NCBI GenBank assembly: GCA_016703005.1
Contig: JADJCX010000016.1
Location: 1-64,000 of the forward strand
Direction of reading: 5' to 3'
DNA length: 64,000 bases
Origin: Flavobacteriales bacterium
GTDB lineage: Bacteria; Bacteroidota; Bacteroidia; Flavobacteriales_F; PHOS-HE28
The notes under the pieces were generated by a model that worked only from the letters and a program-made list of their open reading frames with translations, made no database searches and had not been told where the DNA came from. This document shows positions 17,919 to 26,629 of this stretch, piece after piece. Each line of letters starts with the position of its first letter. Positions within the stretch are counted from its first letter, which is position 1. Made by a program: the position numbers and the translations under genes.

Positions 17919-20900
17919 TCATCATGGCTGGATCGAACATGCCGCCAACCAAAGGACTTGGACCGCTCCATGCGCCGCCAGCATCCGGTGTTCCACCGAG
18001 TTGTGCAAAGAGCGACACTGCTGGATCTGTGGAGCAGAGCGTTATGGATCCGTTGGTGCCGGGATCGGGTGGTGTGTTGATGGTGACAGTGACCGTCGCG
18101 TCTTCACTTGGGCACGGTGCGAGGCCCGCAACGGTGTAGGTGTACACGCCAGCGAGCATTGTTGCCGGATCGAACATGCCACCAACCACCGGGCTTGGTC
18201 CGCTCCACGCGCCACCAGCATCGGGACTTCCACCGAGCTGCGCGAAGAGCGACACTGCTGGATCTGTGGAGCAGAGTGTTATGGATCCGTTGGTGCCGGG
18301 ATCGGGTGGTGTGTTGATAGTGACGGTGACAGTAGCGTCCTCGGTGGGGCATGGTGCAGCACCAGCAACTGTGTATGTGTACACACCAGCACTCATCATG
18401 CTTGGATCGAACATGCCGCCAACCAAAGGACTTGGACCGCTCCATGTGCCGCCAGCATCCGGTGTTCCACCGAGTTGCGCGAAGAGCGACACTGCAGGAT
18501 CTGTGGAGCAGAGTGTTATGGATCCGCTGGTGCCCGGATACGGTGGCGTGTTGATAGTGACGGTGACAGTAGCATCCTCACTTGGGCATGGCGCAAAGCC
18601 TGCAACCGTGTAGGTATAGACCCCCGCGCTCATGTTGGCTGGATCGAACATGCCTCCAGCAACTGGACTCGGCCCACTCCATGCGCCACCTACATCTGGA
18701 CTTCCACCGAGTTGTGCAAAGAGCGACACTGCTGGATCTGTGGAGCAGAGCGTTATGGATCCGCTGGTTCCGGGATCGGGTGGTGCGTTGATGGGCGTCG
18801 TGGAGCGGTTATGATCGTTGGTACCGGGATCCGGTGGTGTGTTGATGGTGACAGTGACCGTTGATGTTGCGTTGGGGCAAGGAACCACCCCGAGCACAGT
18901 GTAGGTGTAGACCCCCGCGCTCATGTTCGCTGGATCGAACATGCCGCCCGCAACCGGGCTTGGTCCGCTCCAAGCGCCACCTGCATCAGGACTTCCACCG
19001 AGTTGTGCGAAGAGCGACACTGCTGGATCTGTGGAGCAGAGGGTTATGGATCCCGGCGTGCCTGCATCAACGATCGCACCGACGGTGATCGTGATGTCAC
19101 TGGTGCTTGGGCATCCAGGGTAGCCGTCCTGATAGATCGAAACGGTGTAGGTTGTTGTGGTGCCCACCGTCGCCACGGGGTTGGCAATGTTGGGGTTGCT
19201 CAATCCAGCAGCAGGTGCCCAACTGTAGATGATAGCATTACTACCGGGGGAACAGTCCGCAACGCCGCTGAAGGTGACCCCGTTCGGGAAAGGTGGGTTG
19301 TCCGTGAAGACCGCTACTCCGTTCGCATCGCTCAACACATAGCTGTGCTCGTTGTTGAAGAGGATGCTCGGTTGGTAACTGATCTGTATGGTCTGTCCAT
19401 CGACAACAGGGATATTGTAGCTGATGTCGGTGCCATTGACCATGCCGTACACCGTGGACACCCCATTCACTGTTACCGTAACTGTGGCACCATCCCATCC
19501 ATCGCCGAAACTGTCGAAGAGGTCAAGCGTGTACACACACGGAAGCGGTGGAATGATGCCGCTCACGATAGCGTTCAGTTGTACCGGTCCTCCGGTGCAG
19601 ATCACCACGTCGGCACCTGCATCCACCTGCGGTCCGGGTACGATCGTTACGGCAATGGTTGTGTCGTACGTGCAACCGAAGTTGTCCACGGCATGGTACA
19701 CGTAGTTGAAGGTGCCCACGCCCGGCGGCGTTACACAGATCTGGTCGCAATCCGCGCTGCTGCTGGTGATGTTCGGACCGGTCCACCATGTGCTGTCGCA
19801 AGCATTGCCATATGCGGGCGTGAATACGGTCAGGCTGTTGTACAGGGCCGGGTCAAAATCCACGGTGAATCCGCAGAGGAAACCGTTGTCCAAGCCCCAC
19901 AGATCACAGATCTCCAAGGTCCATGTGCCGTTGAGCGCACTACCGAGCAAGCCGGACAAAGGCTGCACGCTTTCGTACGTTCCTGCAGGAAGTGTGATGC
20001 CGGCATTGGCCGCCATGGTGCCGTTGATGGCGTTCGCGTCGATGCAATACGTCCAGCAGGTCCCAGGATTCGGGTTCGCTTCGTCATTGTCATCCGGTAT
20101 GCCGAGGTAGGTAGCACCGCCACCTTGCTGATGAAGGATCACCGTTTCGCCCGTCGGACTGATGATGGAGATCACCAGGTCACCAAGGAAGGAATGTTCA
20201 ATGTCGAAACAGATCGCGTTCAGATCGGCGAGGTTGTTCAGCGTGGCACCCGGCGGGAACTGGGTGAAGAGCAACTCGCTCGTGAAACATGAACCCACAT
20301 CATCCGGCAGCAACACGCCTGTACCGTAGTTGGCATCGGGCAACGCACTCCACGTTACCGGGTTCACCATGCCGTCAAGGCAAAGGGTTTCACCAAGGCA
20401 CCCGCTTTGGTCGCCACCGGTCCCCGTGAACGTTGGTTCCGTGCCCACCAACACTTGAAGATCGACCCGATTGGTACTGGCGCATCCGTTGTTGTCTTCC
20501 AAGTACAGCTGCACGATGTACTCACCGGGGTTGGCGAAGGCGTGCCCAACTGCAGGTGCAGCAGTGCTTGTTGATCCGTCATCGAAATCCCAGAGCCACT
20601 GCGCCAAGCTGAAGCCCGGGGCGGCATAGGAAGCAGCGCCATTGAAATTCACGACTTCCCCCGGGCATACCATGGCAGGTGCACCGCCAACAATGCTGGC
20701 AACGGCTGTTGGCCGCGCACATGGCGTCGTGCAGGTGATACTACCCGCGAAGATGCCGAGACCCGAGTCGTTGCTGTGCCAAACGAAGGTGAGGCAGCCG
20801 GTGACATTCCCGATGCTTGCGCTGATCACCTGCCCCTGCAAGGCGGTACCTGTCCAGTTGCCGATCACGGGCGCCGAGGTGTTGTCGCCATCGTAGATCG

Positions 20901-21168
20901 TCATGTTGTCCACGGGCGCCGCACCTCCACCGGTGAAGTTGGCCGTGATGAAATCCACGGAGATGGCATCGCCGGGATTGTCCGGGCAGATGGTGTAGGT
21001 GAAGTCTTCGTTGTTGCCGTAGCCGGTGCCGCCCTGTCCGCCGCTATCCAGAAAGGCCCCAACGCACGTGTTGACAGCCCCGTTGAAAATGGGGAAGGGC
21101 TGCGCGCAGGCCGTTGTGCCGAGCGCAAGAACCAGAGCAGGAAGAACTACGCGTAGTGTTCCGATCAA
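17632..21168 (-). CDS. Giant repeat surface protein, N-terminal 1,170 residues
   Basis: The start is a TTG at 21168, chosen because it opens a signal peptide (VVLPALVLALGTTACAQ) and no ATG is in frame nearby. The order is: signal peptide, CUB-like domain (to about residue 150, with NEDFTYTICPDNPG), PKD domain (WLWDFDDGSTST), P-domain-like region (LGDLVISIISPTGE, LNGTWTLEICD), a DSFGDGWDGATV domain and repeats 1-5. The final 80 residues are out of frame beyond about 17,885. The rest of the gene lies in 11592-17918. The protein is probably a T9SS-exported adhesin or gliding-type surface filament protein; its ligand is unknown. Confidence 0.85.
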   Translation of the reverse strand: MIGTLRVVLPALVLALGTTACAQPFPIFNGAVNTCVGAFLDSGGQGGTGYGNNEDFTYTICPDNPGDAISVDFITANFTGGGAAPVDNMTIYDGDNTSAPVIGNWTGTALQGQVISASIGNVTGCLTFVWHSNDSGLGIFAGSITCTTPCARPTAVASIVGGAPAMVCPGEVVNFNGAASYAAPGFSLAQWLWDFDDGSTSTAAPAVGHAFANPGEYIVQLYLEDNNGCASTNRVDLQVLVGTEPTFTGTGGDQSGCLGETLCLDGMVNPVTWSALPDANYGTGVLLPDDVGSCFTSELLFTQFPPGATLNNLADLNAICFDIEHSFLGDLVISIISPTGETVILHQQGGGATYLGIPDDNDEANPNPGTCWTYCIDANAINGTMAANAGITLPAGTYESVQPLSGLLGSALNGTWTLEICDLWGLDNGFLCGFTVDFDPALYNSLTVFTPAYGNACDSTWWTGPNITSSSADCDQICVTPPGVGTFNYVYHAVDNFGCTYDTTIAVTIVPGPQVDAGADVVICTGGPVQLNAIVSGIIPPLPCVYTLDLFDSFGDGWDGATVTVTVNGVSTVYGMVNGTDISYNIPVVDGQTIQISYQPSILFNNEHSYVLSDANGVAVFTDNPPFPNGVTFSGVADCSPGSNAIIYSWAPAAGLSNPNIANPVATVGTTTTYTVSIYQDGYPGCPSTSDITITVGAIVDAGTPGSITLCSTDPAVSLFAQLGGSPDAGGAWSGPSPVAGGMFDPANMSAGVYTYTVLGVVPCPNATSTVTVTINTPPDPGTNDHNRSTTPINAPPDPGTSGSITLCSTDPAVSLFAQLGGSPDVGGAWSGPSPVAGGMFDPANMSAGVYTYTVAGFAPCPSEDATVTVTINTPPYPGTSGSITLCSTDPAVSLFAQLGGTPDAGGTWSGPSPLVGGMFDPSMMSAGVYTYTVAGAAPCPTEDATVTVTINTPPDPGTNGSITLCSTDPAVSLFAQLGGSPDAGGAWSGPSPVVGGMFDPATMLAGVYTYTVAGLAPCPSEDATVTVTINTPPDPGTNGSITLCSTDPAVSLFAQLGGTPDAGGAWSGPSPLVGGMFDPAMMSAGVYTYTVAGLHHAPGGRDGHCHYQHTTRSRHQRIHNTLLHRSSSVALRTARWKSGCRRRLERTESSRWWHVRSKQHERRGLHLHCSRYCTLPQ

Positions 21169-21309
21169 TGGTGCAGGGGACAGGGGTGGAACAGTCGAAA
21201 TCTACCCGCCGGATCATTAGTTGATCCCCCGATCGCAGACTATTGGACCAGCATGGTCCGTGCGTCGACGAAGGCACCATGAGCACGTAGGAAAACCTGT
21301 GCAGAAGAG

Positions 21310-24300
21310 CTACTTCAAGACGCTGACGTGGCCGGTGAGTTCGCGCCTCGTCTTCAGTGTAGCACTACGTGCGTGAAGCTTCCACGGATAGACACCGTCC
21401 TGGACCATGAAACTGCCTGCATTCAAGTAGCCGCCATTCCAGGTCTCGCTTGGGCTGGTGGTTTTGAAGATCACTTCACCCCAGCGATCGAACACGAGCA
21501 ATTCAAAATCCTCGGTATCGATATCCGTTCCTCCAACGAAAAACTGATCATTGGTGCCGTCACCGTCGGGTGTGAATGTATTGGGTACCCAGATGGCAAA
21601 ATCGTCGTTGATCGTCACCTGCTGGATCGATGTATCGGCGCAGCCCAGCACGTTCGTTACGATCAGTTCCACGTCATAGATATCGCCCTCATCATTCGGG
21701 AATTCGAACGCGGGATCCACTTCGGTGCTCACCCCAAGACCGCCGAAATCCCAAAGCACTGAATCGTAATAGAGCGATTGATTGTTGAACAGGACAACAG
21801 GGTCGTTCACCGTGGTAGGCTGTGGCGCCCACAGGAAACCGGCTTCAGGCTGTGGCAACACTTGGATGAAGTTCGACAGCAGCGAATCGCTCTCGCAGCC
21901 ATTGGGCCACTGCACTTCCACCATCACATCATAGATCCCGTCCGCGCCATAAGTATGGGAGGCGCTGTCATCCTCAATGGTGAACGAGCCGTCGCCATAG
22001 GTCCACGTCACCAATGCTTGTCCGGTCGTGTCCTGGATCCCGAAGTTCACTGCGAAGGGTTCGCAGCCCAGCACCGTGTCGGCGCCAATGATCAGCGCGG
22101 GCACCGGAGTGATGATGGCCAGCACACATTCAACGATCGCCGGTGTTTCGCACGCATCGGTCAGTGTTACACAGATGGTCCCGGTGCTATTGAGCGTCAC
22201 GTTCGCGCTGTCGCCGAACTGTTGGCCTTGTGTCCACAAGTAGTTGTATTGGCCATTGCCACCTGCTGCGTTCAGTGCGTTCAATCCGATGGGAACGCCC
22301 GCGCAACTGTACACGGTATCCACCATATCCAAGGACAGCGAATCGCGCACATCTACCGCGATCAGCAACGTATCACTGTGGCAGCCGTTGGCATCAATCG
22401 CGAAGACGTTGTAGTCCGTTTGCACAGGCGGATCCACACTGTGCGGGCCGTTGCCGTTCAGTCCTTGATCCCAATCGTAGCTGAATACCCCGGATCCACC
22501 GCTGGCCTGTGCGCTGAGCAGTGCGGAGCCATCCAAGCAGATCAGGGTGTCGTTGCTCACTATGATGTTCACCGGTAACGGCTCATTGATCGTAGCGCTC
22601 AGTGTGTCGCTGCAACCACTGCCGTTGATGCCTTCATAGATGATGACGGTATAGGTTCTCGCAGCGCCGATGAACGTGTCGCCATTGCTTGCAAGTGTGG
22701 TCTGCACGCTTGTTCCACTTCCGTCGGTCCATTCGTAATCCCACGGGCCTCCGTTCCCCGTGGTGATCGCTTCAATGCTTCCGTCGGCAAGACCGTTGCA
22801 GCTAACGTCGATCACCAAGCTGTCGTTGTCCAGACTTGTCAAGGCTTGTCCCACGACCACCGGTTCGGTAATGGCGCAACCGTTCGCGTCGGTAAGCGTG
22901 AGGGAGTAGTTGCCGGCCGGGATGTTGAGGAAGGTGCCGTTGTTCAATTGTTGGGTACCGCTGAGGTTGTACACAATAGGGGGTACGCCACCGATCGCAT
23001 CCGCCAAAACCTGCCCATCGGCGCCGCCGCAGCCTGCTGCAACGATCTGCACAGTGACATCCAGCACGCTGTCCAACGTGAACGTGATAGTGCCGGTGTT
23101 GCCGATGTTGCCGCACAGGTCTTCCACATCATCGACCAGTTCAAGCGTGTAGGTGCCAGCACCCAGTGGCGGGTTCGCATCCAACACGAAGAAGTTATCC
23201 TGGTTGCCGCCGTTGTTGCAGTTGGTGCTGTTGGCTGCAGTGATGGTGTACGGACCACCGGGGCCGGTGATCGCGAGGTCGGTAGGTTGCACACTGCTGC
23301 ACAGCACGAATTCAGTGAACAGCAGATCGAGCGTCGTGTGATCGCAACTCACGGCAGTAATGGTGTCGATGCTCGGTGGGCTAACATCGAAAATGCTCGC
23401 AGTGGAGCCCCCGATGCCGAAATCAACGGTGTAGCCGTTCGTGCTCTGGCTCCAGTTGCTGATGTACAACGTCAGCGTTTGGCCGGCGACCACGGGAATG
23501 CAAGGCTCGTTCTGTCCACCTGCAAGCCCATTCGCTCCAGTAACACCGGCAAGCCCACTGAAGTTGCAGCTGATCTCCATTCCCGCTGTGCTGAATATGT
23601 CAGCACAGCTGTTGTTGGTGAGATCGTAAACGGCCCAGTCGTAGTCGTCGGTGAGGTCGTTCGGTGTGATCGAGAAACAGACCGTACCCGGTGTTTGTAC
23701 GGTGAAGGTGTACCACTGGCCATCCACTTCTCCACCACCCAAGCATGAAGTAGCATCGTTGATCTCATTCGGGTAATTGCCTTCCCCCACTGGACTGTTC
23801 AGTTCCGTGTAAACGTTTTGGCAAACCGGTATCGACCCGAAACAATCTTGTGTTGTGGGTGGTGGTAACGCCCCGGGCAAGCTGATGCTCAGATCATAAC
23901 TCGGATGACAGGCTGGCGCAGGCCAACTGTCCACCATTAAATAATATGTGGTGCCAGCGGTAACTGAAGCCTGCACGGTTTGGTTGGCTCCTGCACTGAA
24001 AGCCTGGCCTGCGCAATTACCGCCCGTTCCTGGGCAGCCATCGTACAGGAACAAGCCCACGAAAGAAGACGTGCTCGTAAGGTCAATAGTGACCAGGCCG
24101 GAGGTTGCAGGGGTGAAGGCATACAGTTGGTCTTCACCGCCCATGTACAGCGCAGAGCCACATATGGTGGCGTTGCCGCTATCGTAATCATCCCCACTTC
24201 CACAGTTCGTCAGCCCAACGCCATTGAACGGGAGCGTGAGCGGTGCCAGGAGTGCCGAGGCACAATCGGGACCACCTTGGCCGAACGAACCGACGGCAAT

Positions 24301-24336
24301 GATCAACGGGAGAATGAGCGAAAGGCTTCTCTTCAT
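21310..24336 (-). CDS. Secreted gliding-motility-type surface protein (T9SS type B)
   Basis: The protein is 1,008 residues with an N-terminal signal peptide (MKRSLSLILPLIIAVGSFGQ). It begins with a Cys-rich pre-peptidase-like domain with GLVTIDLTSTSS and TYYLMVDSW. Next comes a domain with CQNVYTELNSPVGEG and YDWAVYDLTNNSC. SprB-type repeats (GCGGADGQVLADAIGG, CNGLADGSIEAITTG), PKD-like units (VTWTYGDGSFT, VLWDFGGLG) and a CHU_C domain with VPNTFTPDGDGTNDQF and LLVFDRWGEVIF complete it. It is unbroken. It lies upstream of the giant gene on the same strand with 141 bp between them, and the two share the sequence CCCCTGTCCC just before their starts. Confidence 0.85.
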   Translation of the reverse strand: MKRSLSLILPLIIAVGSFGQGGPDCASALLAPLTLPFNGVGLTNCGSGDDYDSGNATICGSALYMGGEDQLYAFTPATSGLVTIDLTSTSSFVGLFLYDGCPGTGGNCAGQAFSAGANQTVQASVTAGTTYYLMVDSWPAPACHPSYDLSISLPGALPPPTTQDCFGSIPVCQNVYTELNSPVGEGNYPNEINDATSCLGGGEVDGQWYTFTVQTPGTVCFSITPNDLTDDYDWAVYDLTNNSCADIFSTAGMEISCNFSGLAGVTGANGLAGGQNEPCIPVVAGQTLTLYISNWSQSTNGYTVDFGIGGSTASIFDVSPPSIDTITAVSCDHTTLDLLFTEFVLCSSVQPTDLAITGPGGPYTITAANSTNCNNGGNQDNFFVLDANPPLGAGTYTLELVDDVEDLCGNIGNTGTITFTLDSVLDVTVQIVAAGCGGADGQVLADAIGGVPPIVYNLSGTQQLNNGTFLNIPAGNYSLTLTDANGCAITEPVVVGQALTSLDNDSLVIDVSCNGLADGSIEAITTGNGGPWDYEWTDGSGTSVQTTLASNGDTFIGAARTYTVIIYEGINGSGCSDTLSATINEPLPVNIIVSNDTLICLDGSALLSAQASGGSGVFSYDWDQGLNGNGPHSVDPPVQTDYNVFAIDANGCHSDTLLIAVDVRDSLSLDMVDTVYSCAGVPIGLNALNAAGGNGQYNYLWTQGQQFGDSANVTLNSTGTICVTLTDACETPAIVECVLAIITPVPALIIGADTVLGCEPFAVNFGIQDTTGQALVTWTYGDGSFTIEDDSASHTYGADGIYDVMVEVQWPNGCESDSLLSNFIQVLPQPEAGFLWAPQPTTVNDPVVLFNNQSLYYDSVLWDFGGLGVSTEVDPAFEFPNDEGDIYDVELIVTNVLGCADTSIQQVTINDDFAIWVPNTFTPDGDGTNDQFFVGGTDIDTEDFELLVFDRWGEVIFKTTSPSETWNGGYLNAGSFMVQDGVYPWKLHARSATLKTRRELTGHVSVLK

Positions 24337-24457
24337 GTTGGGACAGGGGAGAGGATCCGGTGGAGCGGCGAAGTTCAGCCGATCGACGGAGATGGCGGAG
24401 TGTTCGGCGCTTGGTTGTTCATGTTTTTACTGTTGATGAGGATTGGTCGCAAAAAGA

Positions 24458-24488
24458 GAACGCCCCCCGGGAATGCCGGGAGGCGTTC
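24458..24488 (-). terminator. Hairpin terminator of the sigma / PKD operon
   Basis: A 13-bp stem with one mismatch (24458-24470 with 24476-24488) closes a 5-nt loop, about 20 bp past the stop of the minus-strand gene ending at 24507. A short T tract follows on that strand. Confidence 0.75.
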
Positions 24489-24506
24489 GAAAGAGGCCTT
24501 GTTCGC

Positions 24507-25763
24507 TCAACGTACCAGCACCACGTGACCGTTATAGGTCTCGTTGCCCAGATCAACCACCCACAGGTATTGACCGGTCGGGAGGAGTTCCGTTCCAAGG
24601 TTGTTCACACTGCCATCCCAAGGCATGGTCGCGTCGGTCGTGCGGTACAGCAAACCGCCCTTGGCGTCATACACCAAGAAGGCGAACTTCTGCTGCATGG
24701 TGCGCAATGCTTCCGGGATGAAGCGGTCGAGCGTGCCGTCGCCGTTCGGGCTGAAGCTCGGCGGGGCCATCAGATTATAGTCCTCGGTGATGATGATGTC
24801 CTTCTTGGAGCGATCGACACAGCCCTTTTCATTGGTCACGGTCAACTCAACAGGGTAGGTACCACGTTTTTTGAAGAGGTGATCCGGGTGGGCTGCGGTG
24901 CTGGTGCTGCCGTCTCCGAAATCCCAGTGGTAGGTGGCGCCGCTGTGGCTCTTGTTCTCGAAGTGCATGGTCGGTAGGTTGTCGGTACCGGTGCGCTTCA
25001 TGGGAGTGAAGGATGCGTCGGGCGATTCATAGATCACGATCTTGTCGCTGGCATCCTTGTTATTGATGGCGCCACCGCTGGTGTTGCTCAATGACAGGAT
25101 CACTTTGTACACACCGGTCTTCGTATAGGTGTGCTCCGGTGTGTTCTTGTTGCTGAAGCTGCCGTCGCCGAAATTCCAAAGGAAGATGCCGCCTTCGGGC
25201 GCAGCACCTGCAGCGAATTCGACCGTGGTGCCTGGGCAGCCTTCGTTCGAGCTCGGTTTGATGGTCAAGGATGAACTCTCGGTACTTCTGGTCTTCTCCC
25301 TGGCTTCCAACTGCGCCCACATGGGGTCATCGGCCTTCTTGTGGATGACACGTTGCTGCTTGGGTTCTTCAATGATCGGCTCCGAACCGGTTGCTCCGAT
25401 CTTGTTCTCCTTCACTGCTGCTGGAACAACTTTTCCGGCTTGAGGGTCTTCCTGCACTGGTGTAGGGACGATCACCTCATTCGTGTTCGGGGCATTGTTG
25501 TCCGCCACCAATTCAATGGGGTCTGCTTTGGCGAATTGGATATCGCCATCGGCGCTCCGTGTGCTGAGCAGGTACACCCCACCGGCCACTGTTACGCCGG
25601 CTGCGACCAGGGCTGCGTAGAAGCCGCCGCCTTTCAGCCAGCCCGCGCGCTCCTTCCCGTCCAGGGCCGCTTCCAAGCGGCTCCAGTCGGCGGAGTTGTA
25701 AGGCACCTCGAAATTGTCCAAGGAGTCCTTAACAGAGCGTTCGAATCCGTCCATCTGCTTCAT
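24507..25763 (-). CDS. Membrane-anchored PKD/CHU_C protein next to ECF sigma factor (anti-sigma-like)
   Basis: The protein is 418 residues. Residues 1-45 are predicted cytoplasmic with SVKDSLDNFEVPYNSADWSR, a pattern common at the N-terminus of Bacteroidota proteins encoded next to ECF sigma factors. A membrane segment spans about 47-67 (GFYAALVAAGVTVAGGVYLL). The rest is exported: an acidic linker, two PKD domains (FLWNFGDGSFSN, YHWDFGDGSTST) and a C-terminal CHU_C domain with APPSFSPNGDGTLDRF and ending NGHVVLVR. It begins 2 bp after the sigma gene, so the two are co-transcribed. I infer an anti-sigma-like sensor, with a T9SS-like sorting domain that is unexpected on an inner-membrane-anchored protein. 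Confidence 0.75.
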   Translation of the reverse strand: MKQMDGFERSVKDSLDNFEVPYNSADWSRLEAALDGKERAGWLKGGGFYAALVAAGVTVAGGVYLLSTRSADGDIQFAKADPIELVADNNAPNTNEVIVPTPVQEDPQAGKVVPAAVKENKIGATGSEPIIEEPKQQRVIHKKADDPMWAQLEAREKTRSTESSSLTIKPSSNEGCPGTTVEFAAGAAPEGGIFLWNFGDGSFSNKNTPEHTYTKTGVYKVILSLSNTSGGAINNKDASDKIVIYESPDASFTPMKRTGTDNLPTMHFENKSHSGATYHWDFGDGSTSTAAHPDHLFKKRGTYPVELTVTNEKGCVDRSKKDIIITEDYNLMAPPSFSPNGDGTLDRFIPEALRTMQQKFAFLVYDAKGGLLYRTTDATMPWDGSVNNLGTELLPTGQYLWVVDLGNETYNGHVVLVR

Positions 25764-25765
25764 AA

Positions 25766-26440
25766 TTACGGGAGCTTGTGCTCCTTTTTAAGGATCTTCT
25801 TCAAGTTGTTCTTCGCTTTCGCGAGATTGCTCTTCGAGGTACCCACGTTGATGCCCAGTGCATCGGCGATCTCCTTGTGGGTCATTTCCTCAAAGACGTA
25901 CAGGTTGAATACCGTGCGGTACGCCGGGGTCAACTTCTGCATGGCATTTATCACATCGGCCGGCTTCACCTCCATCTCCTCATCCGGCCCTTCATCGGCA
26001 ATGTTGTCTTGCTCATCGATATCGCTGAAATCCTCAATGCTGCGCTCTTCGCCCAGCAACAAGTAGGCATTCTTGGTACGGCGGAAGTGATCGATGGCGG
26101 TATTCACCATGATCCGACGGATCCAGCCCTCGAAGCTGCCGGCCCGGTTGAACTTGTCCACGCTGCGGAACACTTTGATGAACGCTTCTTGGAGAATGTC
26201 CTTGGCTTGATCGGTATTCTTCGTGTAGCGCAGGCAAACGGCCATCATCTTCCCGTAGAACAGCTCGTACACCTTCTGCTGGCTCCGTCTTTCCTGAGCA
26301 ATGCACCCATCAACCAAGGCCACATAGGCTGGTTCGAGCGTCTCCGTCCCTGTCCACACAGGGCGGAGACGGGCGATCAGGGGTTCGGTTGCCGTTACAG
26401 CTTCCATGGGTCCGCTTCGCAATGCGGTGAAAGTAGCCAT
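25766..26440 (-). CDS. RNA polymerase sigma-70 factor, ECF subfamily
   Basis: The protein is 224 residues from ATG 26440; ATG 26407 (MEAVTATEP) is a possible shorter start. Region 2 is visible as LFYGKMMAVCLRYTKN, DILQEAFIKVFRSVDKF and GWIRRIMVNTAIDHFRR, and region 4 as LTPAYRTVFNLYVFEEMTHK and IADALGINVGTSKSNLAKAK, the helix-turn-helix that recognises the -35 element. It directs RNA polymerase to its own regulon, probably including the operon. The next gene starts 2 bp later and encodes its likely membrane partner. Confidence 0.92.
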   Translation of the reverse strand: MATFTALRSGPMEAVTATEPLIARLRPVWTGTETLEPAYVALVDGCIAQERRSQQKVYELFYGKMMAVCLRYTKNTDQAKDILQEAFIKVFRSVDKFNRAGSFEGWIRRIMVNTAIDHFRRTKNAYLLLGEERSIEDFSDIDEQDNIADEGPDEEMEVKPADVINAMQKLTPAYRTVFNLYVFEEMTHKEIADALGINVGTSKSNLAKAKNNLKKILKKEHKLP

Positions 26441-26508
26441 TCAACCACCAAGACGCAGCCTGTTGAAAATGGATGCCTGACAGCCATGTGTTCGTTGCGG
26501 CCCGTTGA

Positions 26509-26516
26509 TAAGTTTG
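26509..26516 (+). promoter_or_regulatory. Candidate -7 box (TAAGTTTG) for mdh
   Basis: TAAGTTTG matches the Bacteroidota -7 consensus TAnnTTTG and lies 114 bp upstream of mdh. It is followed by CCGCCC, as in the secDF promoter candidate at 30158. No good TTG lies at the right distance upstream, so it is only a candidate. Confidence 0.35.
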
Positions 26517-26629
26517 CCGCCCGAAGGACGAAAGTCACGGCGCCATAAGGCGCGCTGGCGCTGACCAGGCGGGCTCTCTGACCGACGGAAATACAACTAC
26601 AGGACGTCAACGGATCAACAAGCGAACAG

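Larger units (their letters stand above)
11592..21168 (-). repeat. 26 tandem 79-residue (237-bp) repeats within the giant surface gene
   Basis: Twenty-six copies of a unit starting D(A/P)G, with a central GGSPDAGG(A/T)WSGPSP and GVYTYTV, occupy about 12.9-19.1 kb. The exact spacing is 237 bp where measured. Copies 1-9 (N-terminal) are almost identical. Copies 11-19 alternate between two types, one with CATD...PPPC...VVQPP and one with CISSPA...TTPCPS...VVAAP. Copies 20-26 are more divergent and have a DPNG motif in place of SGPSP. Each copy has two Cys residues (ATLC or CSTD, and PCP or PPPC), a possible disulfide pair. Each unit is likely an immunoglobulin-like beta domain, as inferred from length and pattern. 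Confidence 0.95.

Noticed and set aside
12900..19100. Multiple plus-strand ORFs of 60-390 codons in the repeat gene
   Set aside because: Their periodic appearance every 237 bp shows they are antisense shadows of the repeats.
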